The notes: generated by a model not told the origin, from the letters alone. 64,000 bases of DNA from Pseudomonas sp. 14P_8.1_Bac3 (GCF_025466085.1 NZ_JANLOD010000048.1:124001-188000); one strand, 5' to 3'; shown: positions 53,531-63,236, counted from the stretch's first letter. Made by a program: numbers and translations.

Positions 53531-53755
53531 TTAATCTTCCTTGCGAACGGTGGCCACTTCGTCGGCCTTGACCCTGACCTTCGCCCCGGAAATATCTTCG
53601 AACTCATAGAAGCCGTCCTTGCTGCTGGCCTTCGGCATATCCTTGGTCAAATACTGGGTGCCGTTCTGCAGGGTCACTACGGTTTGCGTCGAGCAACCGG
53701 CCAGTGCCAGGAAGGCCGCCACCGCCAGGGGCAAGCCCAGAGTCTTGATGTTCAT
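53531..53755 (-). CDS. Small lipoprotein, YgdI/YgdR (DUF903) family
   Basis: A 74-residue lipoprotein: signal peptide with hydrophobic LPLAVAAFLALAGC (lipobox LAGC), then an SH3-like domain with TLQNGTQYLTKDMP and DGFYEFEDISGAKVRVKADEV. GGAGAGAGGTGG precedes the ATG at 53755. Envelope function unknown. Confidence 0.9.
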   Translation of the reverse strand: MNIKTLGLPLAVAAFLALAGCSTQTVVTLQNGTQYLTKDMPKASSKDGFYEFEDISGAKVRVKADEVATVRKED

Positions 53756-53956
53756 AACCACCTCTCTCCAATAAAAAACGCGACTGCTGCGAATCCTTCA
53801 ATCGCCACTGTACCTCTAACGCGGTTGGTGCGACGGATCGGTAGAAAGTTCGACGGTCCGTGAAAAAATCCCGCATCCTGCCGCCGCTTATCCTTTTCCG
53901 TTTGCACCGGATGGGGCGTTGCTGGTATCTGTACGCATAACCAGTACTCGCTCGCC

Positions 53957-55624
53957 ATGGCCCTGTTTTCCGTGACCACAAACCCGCTCGACGATCCGTT
54001 CTATTACTTGAACAACTTTATGCAAGTGCTTGATTGGCTAGGGCATCGCTATGCCGATGTGTTGACTGTCGAGGAGCAGGCTTTCATCCAAGATTTCAAC
54101 CGGTTGCCCCAGGAGTCCAGGGCGCTGCTTGTGCGGATGGTGATGCGCAAAGGCAATCATTTCCGGGCGAGCAAACTTCATTATCGGGAGATTGGCGACA
54201 TCGCCAGCGCCGCGGTTCCGTTGCTGGAACTGGGCTGGATCGACGAACACGTACCGCTGCCACTCGCAACGTTGTTCGACGTATTGCTCAAAGCGGAAAT
54301 CCTGCAATGCTTCGGCAGCGCGATTGACCAGCCCAAAGGAAAAAAGACCGATTGGCTGCCGCCCCTGAGCGAGCAGTTTCCCGAAGCCCTCAGCTTTGAA
54401 AAGTGGTGCGTGGCACTGGAAGACCGCTTGTTCAGCCTGACCATCATGGGCCTGTGTGATCGTCTGCGCCTGATGTTTTTCGGCAATCTTCACCAGGACT
54501 GGTCGGAATTCGTACTGGCTGACCTTGGCATCTTTACCTATGAAAAAGTCGAGTTCTGCGCCGAATCCCGCGGCTTGCGCAGCCGTGAGGACGTGGACGC
54601 CTGTTTGTTCCTTTACGAATGCCAGCAGCGCTTCGAAGCCGGCGAAGCGGTGACGGAGATCGTCGAGCAAATCAACGGGCTTGCACTGAACAACCCCTGG
54701 TTGCAGAAACGCCGCGGCAAGCTGTTGTTCCAGATTGGTCAGTATTGCGAACGCGTCGCGGATTTTGCCAATGCGCTGAACATCTACCGCGACTGTGCGT
54801 GGCCCGGTGCGCGCGTACGCTTGATTCGCGTGCTGGAGCGCTGTGACGAGTATCAGCTGGCCATGGACCTGGCCACGGTTGCCGGACAATCACCGGAAAG
54901 TGCTGCCGAACACCAGCAACTGCTGCGTATGTTGCCCCGACTGCGGCGCAAACTCGGCGGGCCGCCAGCGAAACGTGCGTCGCCGAGAAAAATGCTGCGC
55001 CTGGACCTGCAACTGCCCAGGGTCGATCCCGAGCGGTCGGTCGAGTTTTACGTGCAGGCGCATCTGGCAGAAGATTCGGCGCCGGTGCATTACGTCGAGA
55101 ACAGTCTGATCAACTCGCTGTTCGGCCTGCTGTGCTGGCCAGCGATCTTCGCGCCGTTGCCGGGGGCATTTTTTCACCCGTTTCAACGAGGGCCAGTGGA
55201 CCTGCTCAACGAAGATTTCCACGCACGCCGGGCCGATCTGTTCCAGGTCTGCCTTGCCGAACTCGATGACGGGCGTTATCTGCAAACGATCCGCGAACGT
55301 TATGTCGCCAAGTGGGGGGTGCAGTCGCCGTTCGTGTTCTGGGGCGCGTTGAGCGAGGAACTGCTCGAACAGGCACTCGATTGCCTGCCGGCCGAACACC
55401 TCAGGCACTGGTTCAACCGTCTGTTGCTGGACATCAAGGCCAACCGCGCCGGCATGCCGGACCTGATCCAGTTCTGGCCGCAGCACAAGACCTACCGCAT
55501 GATCGAAGTCAAAGGTCCCGGCGATCGCTTGCAGGACAACCAACTGCGCTGGCTTGAGTTCTGCCACGAACACCAGATGCCGATTGCCGTCTGCTACGTG
55601 CAATGGGCGGAGCAGGGCGCTTGA
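53957..55624 (+). CDS. FAN1-type structure-specific nuclease with VRR-NUC domain
   Basis: A 555-residue homologue of Pseudomonas FAN1 (about 559 residues). An N-terminal helical DNA-binding part and a TPR-like middle precede the C-terminal VRR-NUC domain with the PD-(D/E)XK catalytic set: D502 in GMPDLIQFW, E517 and K519 in MIEVKGPGD. FAN1 removes interstrand crosslinks by cutting 5' flaps. The start MALFSVTTNP lacks a strong binding site. It is coupled to the helicase gene by a 4-base overlap, so both probably act on the same DNA damage. Confidence 0.93.
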   Translation: MALFSVTTNPLDDPFYYLNNFMQVLDWLGHRYADVLTVEEQAFIQDFNRLPQESRALLVRMVMRKGNHFRASKLHYREIGDIASAAVPLLELGWIDEHVPLPLATLFDVLLKAEILQCFGSAIDQPKGKKTDWLPPLSEQFPEALSFEKWCVALEDRLFSLTIMGLCDRLRLMFFGNLHQDWSEFVLADLGIFTYEKVEFCAESRGLRSREDVDACLFLYECQQRFEAGEAVTEIVEQINGLALNNPWLQKRRGKLLFQIGQYCERVADFANALNIYRDCAWPGARVRLIRVLERCDEYQLAMDLATVAGQSPESAAEHQQLLRMLPRLRRKLGGPPAKRASPRKMLRLDLQLPRVDPERSVEFYVQAHLAEDSAPVHYVENSLINSLFGLLCWPAIFAPLPGAFFHPFQRGPVDLLNEDFHARRADLFQVCLAELDDGRYLQTIRERYVAKWGVQSPFVFWGALSEELLEQALDCLPAEHLRHWFNRLLLDIKANRAGMPDLIQFWPQHKTYRMIEVKGPGDRLQDNQLRWLEFCHEHQMPIAVCYVQWAEQGA

Positions 55625-57912
55625 GCTACAGCATTGCGGTGCGGGCGTTGTGTGAGTTCACCGCCAAGGTCGGCGACCTCGACCTGCGCTTTACGCCGTC
55701 GCCGACGGCGCTGGAAGGTATCGTCGGCCATCGGACGGTGGCGTCCCGGCGCAACGACGATTATCAGAATGAAGTCGCGCTCGAAGGCCAGTATCAGTCG
55801 CTGAAGGTCAAGGGCAGGGCGGACGGCTACGATCCGGCGCAGAACTGCCTGGAGGAGGTGAAGACCTACCGCGGCGACCTGAGCAAGCAACCGGCCAACC
55901 ACCGGCAGTTGCACTGGGCCCAGGCCAAGGTTTACGGCTGGCTGATGTGCCGCAAGCTGGATCTGGTGCAGATCAACCTGGCGCTGGTGTACTTCGACAT
56001 CGTCAGCGAAAAGGAAACCTGCCTGGTGGAAGCCTTCAGTGCGCAAGCGCTGAAGGTGTTCTTCGAGCATCACTGCCAGTTGTTCCTGCATTGGGCCGAG
56101 CAGGAAATGGCCCATCGCGAGGCGCGCAACGGTGCGGCGCAGCAACTGGCGTTTCCCCATGCCGACTTTCGTCCGGGGCAGCGTCATCTGGCGGAGTCGG
56201 TGTTCAAGGCCGCCAGCACCGGCCGTTGTCTGATGGCCCAGGCGCCAACCGGGATCGGCAAGACGGTCGGGACGCTGTTTCCGATGCTCAAGGCCTTGGC
56301 ACCGCAGCAGCTGGACAAGGTGTTCTTCCTGACGGCGAAAACCCCGGGGCGCAAACTGGCACTCGACGCGGCTCAGGTCATTCTGGACAGTGCCGGCGCA
56401 CCGCCGCTGCGGGTTTTGGAGATGATCGCCCGGGACAAGGCCTGCGAGCACCCAGACAAAGCCTGCCACGGTGAATCCTGCCCTTTGGCCCAAGGCTTCT
56501 ATGACCGTTTGCCAGCCGCTCGCCAGGCTGCCAGCGAGCTGTCGCTGTTGAACCAGAACGCCTTGCGCGAGGTGGCGCTGGCACACGACGTCTGCCCTTA
56601 TTACCTGAGCCAGGAGATGGCCCGTTGGGCCGACGTGGTGGTGGCGGACTACAACTACTATTTCGATTTCAGCGCGCTGCTGTTCGGGCTGGCCCAGGCC
56701 AACCACTGGAACGTCGCGGTGCTGGTGGACGAAGCCCACAATCTGGTGGAGCGCGGGCGGCAGATGTACAGCGCCAGCCTGGATCAGTCGACCCTCAACG
56801 GTGTGCGCAAAACCGCGCCGGAACCGTTGAAGAAATCCCTGCAGCGAGTCAACCGGGAATGGAACGCCTTGCACAACCTGCAGCTGGCGCCGTACCAGGC
56901 CTATGATCGCCCCCCGGAAAAACTGCTCCAGGCGCTGTTCTCGTGCAGCGCCAGCATCGGCGATTACCTCAACGATCACCCGCAGGGGCTCGACAGCGCC
57001 TTGCAGAACTTCTACTTCGACATGCTGCAGTTCTGCCGGGTGGCTGAACTCTTCGACGAGCACTTCCTGTTCGACATCAGCAAGCGTGACCTCGACCGCC
57101 CGCGCAACCTGTCGCAGCTGTGCCTGCGCAACGTGGTGCCCGCCGGTTTCATCCGTCCGCGCCTGACGGCGGCCCGCAGCGCCGTGCTGTTTTCCGCGAC
57201 GTTGAGCCCACGTCATTACTACGCGGATCTGCTCGGGACCCCGGCGGATACGGTGTGGATCGACGTCGAATCACCGTTTCACGCTGATCAGCTGCAAGTG
57301 CATATCGTCAGCCAGATATCCACGCGGTTCGTTCATCGACAGTCGTCCCTGGCACCGATCGTCGAGTTGATGGCTCGCCAGTTCAGCCAGCGTCCGGGCA
57401 ATTACCTGGCGTTTTTCAGCAGTTTCGACTACTTGCAGCAAGTGGCGCAGTTGCTGGCCGAGCGCTATCCGCAGATCAATGCCTGGTCGCAATCCCGAGG
57501 CATGGCCGAAGGACAACGCCAGGACTTTCTCGACCAGTTCACCGCTGACAGTCAGGGCATCGGCTTCGCCGTGCTGGGCGGGGCGTTTGGCGAGGGCATC
57601 GACTTGCCCGGGACGCGGTTGATCGGCGCCTTTATCGCCACCCTCGGGCTGGCGCAACTTAACCCGGTGAATGAACAGCTGAAACACCGGATGGCGGCGA
57701 TTTTCGGCGCCGGGTACGACTACACCTACCTGTATCCCGGCGTGCAGAAAGTGGTTCAGGCGGCCGGGCGAGTGATCCGTACCCAGCAGGACCAAGGGAT
57801 GGTGATGTTGATCGATGACCGATTTGGTGACAGCAAGGTCAAGCAACTGCTGCCGCGCTGGTGGACAGTGGGCACTCATGTCGTTTGCACTGCAGAAAAC
57901 ACTTCGGCGTGA
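55621..57912 (+). CDS. XPD/DinG-like Fe-S helicase with N-terminal PD-(D/E)XK nuclease-like domain
   Basis: A 763-residue SF2 helicase. Residues 1-160 look like a Cas4/RecB-type nuclease: D68 in KGRADGYD, then E79-V-K81. The helicase follows: Walker A APTGIGKT (208-215), four Fe-S cysteines C275, C282, C287 and C325, DEAH at 370-373 (VDEAHNLVE), then SATLSPRHYY, GAFGEGIDLPG and the motif VI region QAAGRVIRTQQDQG. It starts at TTG 55621, overlapping the FAN1 stop as TTGA with GGCGGAG eight bases upstream. The fused nuclease and coupling to FAN1 point to DNA crosslink repair. Confidence 0.9.
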   Translation: MSYSIAVRALCEFTAKVGDLDLRFTPSPTALEGIVGHRTVASRRNDDYQNEVALEGQYQSLKVKGRADGYDPAQNCLEEVKTYRGDLSKQPANHRQLHWAQAKVYGWLMCRKLDLVQINLALVYFDIVSEKETCLVEAFSAQALKVFFEHHCQLFLHWAEQEMAHREARNGAAQQLAFPHADFRPGQRHLAESVFKAASTGRCLMAQAPTGIGKTVGTLFPMLKALAPQQLDKVFFLTAKTPGRKLALDAAQVILDSAGAPPLRVLEMIARDKACEHPDKACHGESCPLAQGFYDRLPAARQAASELSLLNQNALREVALAHDVCPYYLSQEMARWADVVVADYNYYFDFSALLFGLAQANHWNVAVLVDEAHNLVERGRQMYSASLDQSTLNGVRKTAPEPLKKSLQRVNREWNALHNLQLAPYQAYDRPPEKLLQALFSCSASIGDYLNDHPQGLDSALQNFYFDMLQFCRVAELFDEHFLFDISKRDLDRPRNLSQLCLRNVVPAGFIRPRLTAARSAVLFSATLSPRHYYADLLGTPADTVWIDVESPFHADQLQVHIVSQISTRFVHRQSSLAPIVELMARQFSQRPGNYLAFFSSFDYLQQVAQLLAERYPQINAWSQSRGMAEGQRQDFLDQFTADSQGIGFAVLGGAFGEGIDLPGTRLIGAFIATLGLAQLNPVNEQLKHRMAAIFGAGYDYTYLYPGVQKVVQAAGRVIRTQQDQGMVMLIDDRFGDSKVKQLLPRWWTVGTHVVCTAENTSA

Positions 57913-58011
57913 GGTAATCTGCTCACCCCATACGCCAGGGACCATTTTCGTGCTTTTCAAATATTCGGTTTGTCCCATACTTCAACAAAACAGTCTTGCC
58001 GTGAGGGCTCA

Positions 58012-59931
58012 ATGAGCGAAGATCGAACCAAAGCCAGCGCCATCGAGGACGGGCGTTTTCGCTTGCTGATCGATGCGGTGATTGACTATGCGATCTACAT
58101 GATTGACCCCGACGGCATCATCACCAGCTGGAACGCCGGCGCCAAACGCTTCAAAGGCTATGAGGAAGCCGAGATTCTCGGGCAGCACTTCTCGCGTTTC
58201 TACACCGAAGAGGACCGCCTCCGGGGCTTGCCGCAGCGGGCGCTGGATACGGCGATTCACGAGGGGCGTTTCGAAGGCGAAGGCTGGCGGATTCGTAAGG
58301 ACGGTACGCGCTTCTGGTGCCACGTGGTGATCGATCCGATTCTCGATCCCTCGGGGAAATTGCTGGGGTTCGCCAAGATCACCCGGGACCTGACCGACCG
58401 CAAGATGGCCGAGGAAGTCCTCAAGCAAAGCGAGCAGCAGTTCCGCCTGCTGGTGCAAAGCGTCACCGACTACGCCATCTATATGCTCGACGCGAATGGC
58501 CGCCTGACCAACTGGAACCCAGGTGCCCAGCGCATCAAGGGGTATATGCCCGAAGAAGTGATCGGCCAGCATTTTTCGATGTTCTATACCCCGGAAGACC
58601 GCGAGGCCGGCGAACCGCAACGTACGTTAAGCATTGCCGTGCGTGAAGGGCGCTTTGAAAACAAGGGTTGGCGATTGCGCAAGGACGGCACGCGGTTCAT
58701 GGCGCATGTGGTGGTCGACCCGATCTGGGGCGACACCGGCACCTTGCTCGGTTTCGCCAAGATCACCCGGGATATCACCGAATCGACGCTCGCCCAGCAA
58801 AACCTTGAAAAAACCCGCGAAGCGCTGTTCCAGGCACAAAAAATGCAGGCCATCGGCCAGCTCAGCGGGGGGATTGCCCACGACTTCAACAACCTGTTGA
58901 CGGTGATCCTTGGCAACCTGGAAATCGTGCGCAAGCGGGTGGGGGAGGATTCGAAAATCACTCGCTTGCTGGATAACGCTACGCAAGGCGCCTTGCGCGG
59001 GGTATCGCTGACGCAACGGATGCTGGCGTTCGCCAGGCGCCAGGAGCTGAAGACCGAGTCCGTCGAAGTGCCGAAGCTGGTTGAAAGCATTACCGGACTG
59101 CTGCGCAGTTCCCTCGGGCCGTCCGTGGTGCTCGAAACGCGATTCCCGCCAGAACTCGAACCGGCACTGGCGGATGTCAATCAGCTTGAACTCGCGGTCC
59201 TGAACCTGGTGACCAACTCCCGCGACGCCATGCCCCATGGCGGGACCATCGTGATCAGCGCGCGTTCTGAAGGCGCTGAAGATCAGTCCTCGCTCTCGCA
59301 GCTGACCGGCCGTTATGTGTGCCTGAGCATCAGTGACACCGGGGAGGGCATGGACGCGACCACCCTCGCCATGGCGATGGACCCGTTCTTCACCACCAAA
59401 GGGGTCGGCAAAGGCACGGGGCTGGGGCTGTCGATGGTGCATGGCTTCATCGAACAACTGGGCGGACGGTTCATCCTCAAAAGCGAGAAAGACCAGGGCA
59501 CCACAGCCGAACTGTGGATACCCGTCGCGACCCAGGGTTCGGCTGCCAGGCCTGTTCCGGAGGAAGCCGCGTCGCCGGTGTCCCGGTTGTGTGTGCTGGT
59601 GGTGGACGACGACAGCCTGGTGCTGACCAGTACCTGCATGCTGCTAGAAGACCTGGGCCATCGGGTGGTCAGTTCAGTGTCCGGGGAGGAGGCGCTGAAG
59701 GTGTTCGACAGCGAAAAGGCGATTGATCTGGTCATTACCGATATGGCGATGCCGCATATGAACGGCGCCGAACTGGCGCAGGCGATCCGGAAAATCAAAC
59801 CGGGCCTGCCGATCATCCTCGCCACGGGGTACGCTGAACGGCTGGAAGGCTTCGCGATTGAACTGCCGCGTCTGTCGAAGCCGTTTTCTCAGCTTAATCT
59901 GGTGGAAATCATCGCCTCGACCATGAAGTGA
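58012..59931 (+). CDS. PAS-PAS hybrid sensor histidine kinase with receiver domain
   Basis: A 639-residue soluble hybrid kinase. Two nearly repeated PAS domains (about 15-135 and 136-255) share the unit DYAIYM, GQHFS, FYTxEDR and RKDGTRF. HisKA has H290 in GGIAHDFNNLLT, HATPase has NSRDAMP and GTGLGLSMVHG, and the receiver has D577 in LVITDMAMPHMNG. GAGG precedes the ATG. It resembles bacteriophytochrome-less PAS kinases of this group; signal and partner are unknown. Confidence 0.92.
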   Translation: MSEDRTKASAIEDGRFRLLIDAVIDYAIYMIDPDGIITSWNAGAKRFKGYEEAEILGQHFSRFYTEEDRLRGLPQRALDTAIHEGRFEGEGWRIRKDGTRFWCHVVIDPILDPSGKLLGFAKITRDLTDRKMAEEVLKQSEQQFRLLVQSVTDYAIYMLDANGRLTNWNPGAQRIKGYMPEEVIGQHFSMFYTPEDREAGEPQRTLSIAVREGRFENKGWRLRKDGTRFMAHVVVDPIWGDTGTLLGFAKITRDITESTLAQQNLEKTREALFQAQKMQAIGQLSGGIAHDFNNLLTVILGNLEIVRKRVGEDSKITRLLDNATQGALRGVSLTQRMLAFARRQELKTESVEVPKLVESITGLLRSSLGPSVVLETRFPPELEPALADVNQLELAVLNLVTNSRDAMPHGGTIVISARSEGAEDQSSLSQLTGRYVCLSISDTGEGMDATTLAMAMDPFFTTKGVGKGTGLGLSMVHGFIEQLGGRFILKSEKDQGTTAELWIPVATQGSAARPVPEEAASPVSRLCVLVVDDDSLVLTSTCMLLEDLGHRVVSSVSGEEALKVFDSEKAIDLVITDMAMPHMNGAELAQAIRKIKPGLPIILATGYAERLEGFAIELPRLSKPFSQLNLVEIIASTMK

Positions 59932-60002
59932 GCAGCGTGCGCGTTGCCCAGCGCAGTATCAATCCGGCTGAACTTGTCAGCAGGCGTTTCTTCTAAGCGT
60001 CT

Positions 60003-60560
60003 TTGATCCTTTGCGTGACTCCCTTGCCAAGAATACTGACTGAGGCCACGGCCGAAGATGCCCTGACCGAACATAACGCCAAGATGTTCGGCTCGCCCAA
60101 GGAGCGCCTGGATTTCTACCGTCGAGAAATCCAGTACGAAACCAGCATCCTCGCCAATCGCACCGACGCCTACCTGGCGGCGCAATCGTTTTTGGTCATT
60201 GCATTCGCCTCGTGCATGTCCAATCTCAATCCCGAGTGGGGCAAACTGTTCACCCTGATCGTGCCGCCGTTTCTGGCACTGCTGGGACTGCTCAGTTCGC
60301 TCAACGCCTGGCCGGGCATCCGCGCGGCGTATGACATCATCGATCACTGGCATTTCAAGCAAAGCGAGTTACTGCGCAGCGAACCCTTGATGGGACTGGC
60401 TTACGACGAGTCGCCGCTGTTCAGCGAAATGGAATCGTCGCATAAGGGCTACCGCAAATCCTTGTTGTTTTCGGTGCGTACGCCGTGGATCTTCGCCACA
60501 TTCTGGGTACTGCTGGCCACTTACTCGGTGTTCATCCAGGTGACTAACCCGGGCGGGTGA
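60003..60560 (+). CDS. Small membrane protein of unknown function
   Basis: A protein of up to 185 residues with spans at about 62-76 (SFLVIAFASCM), 82-103 (FTLIVPPFLALLGLLSSL) and 160-180 (WIFATFWVLLATYSVF). Between the N-terminal soluble part (ERLDFYRREIQYETSILANRT) and the spans it looks like a helical hairpin membrane protein. The start is uncertain: TTG 60003, GTG 60015 and ATG 60084 all lack a good binding site. I do not recognise the family with confidence. Confidence 0.7.
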   Translation: MILCVTPLPRILTEATAEDALTEHNAKMFGSPKERLDFYRREIQYETSILANRTDAYLAAQSFLVIAFASCMSNLNPEWGKLFTLIVPPFLALLGLLSSLNAWPGIRAAYDIIDHWHFKQSELLRSEPLMGLAYDESPLFSEMESSHKGYRKSLLFSVRTPWIFATFWVLLATYSVFIQVTNPGG

Positions 60561-60578
60561 GCGCTTTACAGCAAGCGT

Positions 60579-60747
60579 CATCGCCAGCAAGCCGGCTTCT
60601 ACAGATTCTGTGTCGGCTGGCAGAGCCAGATAAACGCAAAAAACCCCTGTAGGAGCCAGCTTGCTGGCGATGGACTTGAACGCGTCGCGGTGAATCAGAT
60701 CACACGCTTCATCGTTAACGACCATCGCCAGCAAGCTGGCTCCTACA
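60579..60747. repeat. Cluster of three CCAGC-type REP units
   Basis: CATCGCCAGCAAGCCGGCTT (60579) is a single unit; GTAGGAGCCAGCTTGCTGGC (60649) and its complement (60723-60747) form an inverted pair. All belong to the CGCCAGCA type. Confidence 0.88.
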
Positions 60748-60766
60748 GGGGTAGTCTTTGCTTGGA

Positions 60767-61240
60767 TCACGCCGCCAGATTTGCGGTCATTTCTTTCTTG
60801 TACTGGGCTTTCAGGCTTTCCATTTGCGCGCCCAACTCTTCAAGTGTTGCCTTGCCCAGCAACTTCTTTGCCTGAGGAAACATCTCCGTTTCCTCTTCTT
60901 CGATGTGATGCTCCAACAGCTCCTTGACCACTTTCACCCGCCCGGCAAATTCCGGGGTGGACGGGTCGGTCACTTTCAGGTCCGGCAGCACCAGCGAGTC
61001 GACGGTGCGGTGCTCTTCCTTGGCCTCGTAATACATGACCTCCTGTTCCTTGCCGCCGGCTTTTTTGAAGGCAGGGTACAACACTTCTTCTTCCAGTCGG
61101 GTATGGATAGTGATCTCCATCTCCAGCTTGGCCAGCAGTTCGGTGCGTTTCTTGATGCCGCGTTCAGTGGATTCGCTGAGCTGGGTCAGGATGCCTTTCA
61201 CGCGTTCATGGTCGGCTTGCAACAGGTCAATAGCGTTCAT
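60767..61240 (-). CDS. Hemerythrin-like domain protein
   Basis: A 157-residue hemerythrin HHE protein. The di-iron ligands fit H11 (QADHERVKG), H50 and E54 (ITIHTRLEEEVLYP), H77 (EEHRTV) and HHIEEEETEMFP near 112-122. Roles in binding O2 or NO, or in iron handling, are described for the family. The start MNAIDLLQADHERV at 61240 matches the family N-terminus; the longer upstream frame is not supported. Confidence 0.92.
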   Translation of the reverse strand: MNAIDLLQADHERVKGILTQLSESTERGIKKRTELLAKLEMEITIHTRLEEEVLYPAFKKAGGKEQEVMYYEAKEEHRTVDSLVLPDLKVTDPSTPEFAGRVKVVKELLEHHIEEEETEMFPQAKKLLGKATLEELGAQMESLKAQYKKEMTANLAA

Positions 61241-61446
61241 GGTCGAGTCTCTCAAAATAGTCACGGGGATGAGCGCTGACGGTCTCGAGGCCGAAAGTCG
61301 CTTATAAACCCAGAGCATTTGTCGTGCCGAATCTAAATGCGAGCATGACCTTTTATAAATCAACAACTTGAAGCACCTGGAGGCCAACTGCGGTCGTGCA
61401 GCCTGCATGAGTCTGAAATTTAACCCATGCAGTTCGCGGCTTCGTT

Positions 61447-61734
61447 TCAAGCTCTGGATTCGTGTTGTGGCAAAGCGCGCGTTGCAGACATTGGAATCGG
61501 CGGGAAGTCTTCGTTAAGCACGCGCAAATGCTCGATCGCCTCTTCAAATTTCAGGTCTGCCTTGCGGCGCAACGCCTGGTAGCGATCGAACAACTCACCA
61601 TCCAGATCGCCGCCCTCAAGCATTTCAAAAGCGTTGCGACTCAGAGACTGGGCTTCTTCGAACATCTGACGGTTACGCTCCAGGGCGAAGGCCCGGCAGG
61701 CTTTGATTTCATCGCGAGTGGAATACTGAATCAT
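61447..61734 (-). CDS. Small soluble protein of unknown function, 95 residues
   Basis: A 95-residue protein, MIQYSTRDEIKACRAFALERN, mostly helical and rich in charged residues, with TAAGGTG upstream of the ATG. No motif is recognised. It lies 206 bp upstream of the hemerythrin gene in the same direction; between them is a stretch with no feature I can name. Confidence 0.75.
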   Translation of the reverse strand: MIQYSTRDEIKACRAFALERNRQMFEEAQSLSRNAFEMLEGGDLDGELFDRYQALRRKADLKFEEAIEHLRVLNEDFPPIPMSATRALPQHESRA

Positions 61735-61892
61735 GACCAGCACCTTAATTTCCGAAAAAACGGTTTGATTGGCATGCACGCCCCGGAAAAAAACCGGGCG
61801 ATTAAGCGTGTGACCTGCCGCACGGAAAAAGGATTTCAAGTTTATGAACAGGAAAAGTTGATACGTCCCTGCGAAAATCCGCGGGCATCAAA

Positions 61893-63236
61893 TCAACTAT
61901 TTTTCTCTTTGCGTTGCTCATACCAAGCCAGCATCGGCTGAGTGCTGATGCCATGGACCAGGATGCTAAGCGCCACCACCGACAAGGTCAGGTCGGTACA
62001 CAGCGTGGCAATCGATGGGGCGAGCCCATGGTTCAGGGCATAAAACAGGTAATACAGGCTGCCGATGCCGCGGATGCCGAACCAGCCAATCAACAAGCGT
62101 TGCTGGCTGTCCAGCAACCCCCTCCAGGGCATGACGACCACGCTCAGCGGCCGGATCAGGCAAAACAGCACCGCGCTGATCACCAGCGCTCGCCAGTCCC
62201 AGTGTGCAATCAGCACCACGCCGAGCAGCGTCACCAGGAACACTTCCATGGCCCGTTCCACCAGACTGCCGAAAGCGAGCATGTCGCCCATCATGATGCC
62301 GGCAGCGACCTGAGTGTCTTCAAGACTTTCGGTGTCGCCATGCACGGCCTGCTGCGGTTCGACGTTCTGATGGCCGACCACCGGTTGCACCAGATGCTCG
62401 GCGGGCAGCGCATCATTGCCGGTAGATTTCACCTCTTCATGGCGCAGGCCGAGACCCGCGGCGAAGACCGACAAGAAGCCATAGCCATGGATCGACTCAG
62501 CACAAACATAGGCGAGGGCGATTAACGCGAGGGCCAGGTAATCGTTGGGCGAGAGGGTGCTGTCGTCATTTTTTATCCGCAGCGTCAGGGTCAGACGACC
62601 AATGCCGCGGCCCATCCCGTAGCCGATCAGCAACCCGGCAGGCACTGCCCAAAGCAAGCTGCCCAGCGCCCAGTCACCTAACCAGCCGGGGTTGCCGTCG
62701 TGTTGCACCAGCAACAGCCCGAGGATCACGAACGGAAAGGCAATCCCGTCATTCAGCCCGGCTTCACCGGACAGGCCAAAGCGCACACTGTCGTCATCCC
62801 GCGCGTCGTTGACCTGCACCAGCGCGGCGAGCACCGGATCGGTGGGCGCCAGGACCGAGCCAATCAGCACCGCGGCACCCCAGGTCAATCCGAAGCCGTA
62901 ATGCAACAGCAAGGTAACGCCGGCGATGGTCAGCAGCATCACCGGCGCGGCCAGGCCGACGGCGACGCGCCAGTTTTTATTCTTGAAGGGCGAGCGTAAT
63001 TTCAGGCCGCAGACGAACAAGGAAAAGAGCACCGCGACCTCCGTCAGGTGCTCCATCCAGATTGAGGCATCGGCCATGTCCAGTTTCAGTAATCCGAGCG
63101 CTGAAGGCCCGATTGCGACGCCCACCACCAGGCACACCGCGGACGTGGTCACCGGCATCCAGCGCAAATACGACGAGGTCAGCGCCAGCGTCAGCAGCAC
63201 GCCACCCAGCACCGCCACCCAGATAACGAAGCTCAT
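61893..63236 (-). CDS. Monovalent cation:proton antiporter, CPA1/NhaP type
   Basis: A 447-residue antiporter with about 12 spans. The ion-binding region is VLAPTDPVLAALVQ followed by GLNDGIAFPFVI, the ND pair of CPA1 proteins. A soluble loop near residues 285-325 (ALPAEHLVQPVVGHQNVEPQ) is unusual for NhaP. The C-terminal half includes GWFGIRGIGSLYYLFYA. It exchanges Na+ or K+ for H+. Spaced 46 bp from the upstream Yip1-like gene. Confidence 0.9.
   Translation of the reverse strand: MSFVIWVAVLGGVLLTLALTSSYLRWMPVTTSAVCLVVGVAIGPSALGLLKLDMADASIWMEHLTEVAVLFSLFVCGLKLRSPFKNKNWRVAVGLAAPVMLLTIAGVTLLLHYGFGLTWGAAVLIGSVLAPTDPVLAALVQVNDARDDDSVRFGLSGEAGLNDGIAFPFVILGLLLVQHDGNPGWLGDWALGSLLWAVPAGLLIGYGMGRGIGRLTLTLRIKNDDSTLSPNDYLALALIALAYVCAESIHGYGFLSVFAAGLGLRHEEVKSTGNDALPAEHLVQPVVGHQNVEPQQAVHGDTESLEDTQVAAGIMMGDMLAFGSLVERAMEVFLVTLLGVVLIAHWDWRALVISAVLFCLIRPLSVVVMPWRGLLDSQQRLLIGWFGIRGIGSLYYLFYALNHGLAPSIATLCTDLTLSVVALSILVHGISTQPMLAWYEQRKEKNS

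Noticed and set aside
55594..57216. 540-residue minus-strand frame opposite the helicase
   Set aside because: Antisense to the XPD-like helicase, whose catalytic motifs are all in the plus frame.
61780..61805. Terminator after the antiporter gene
   Set aside because: CCCGG-A7-CCGGG is a short stem with the A-run in its loop and no T-tract after it.
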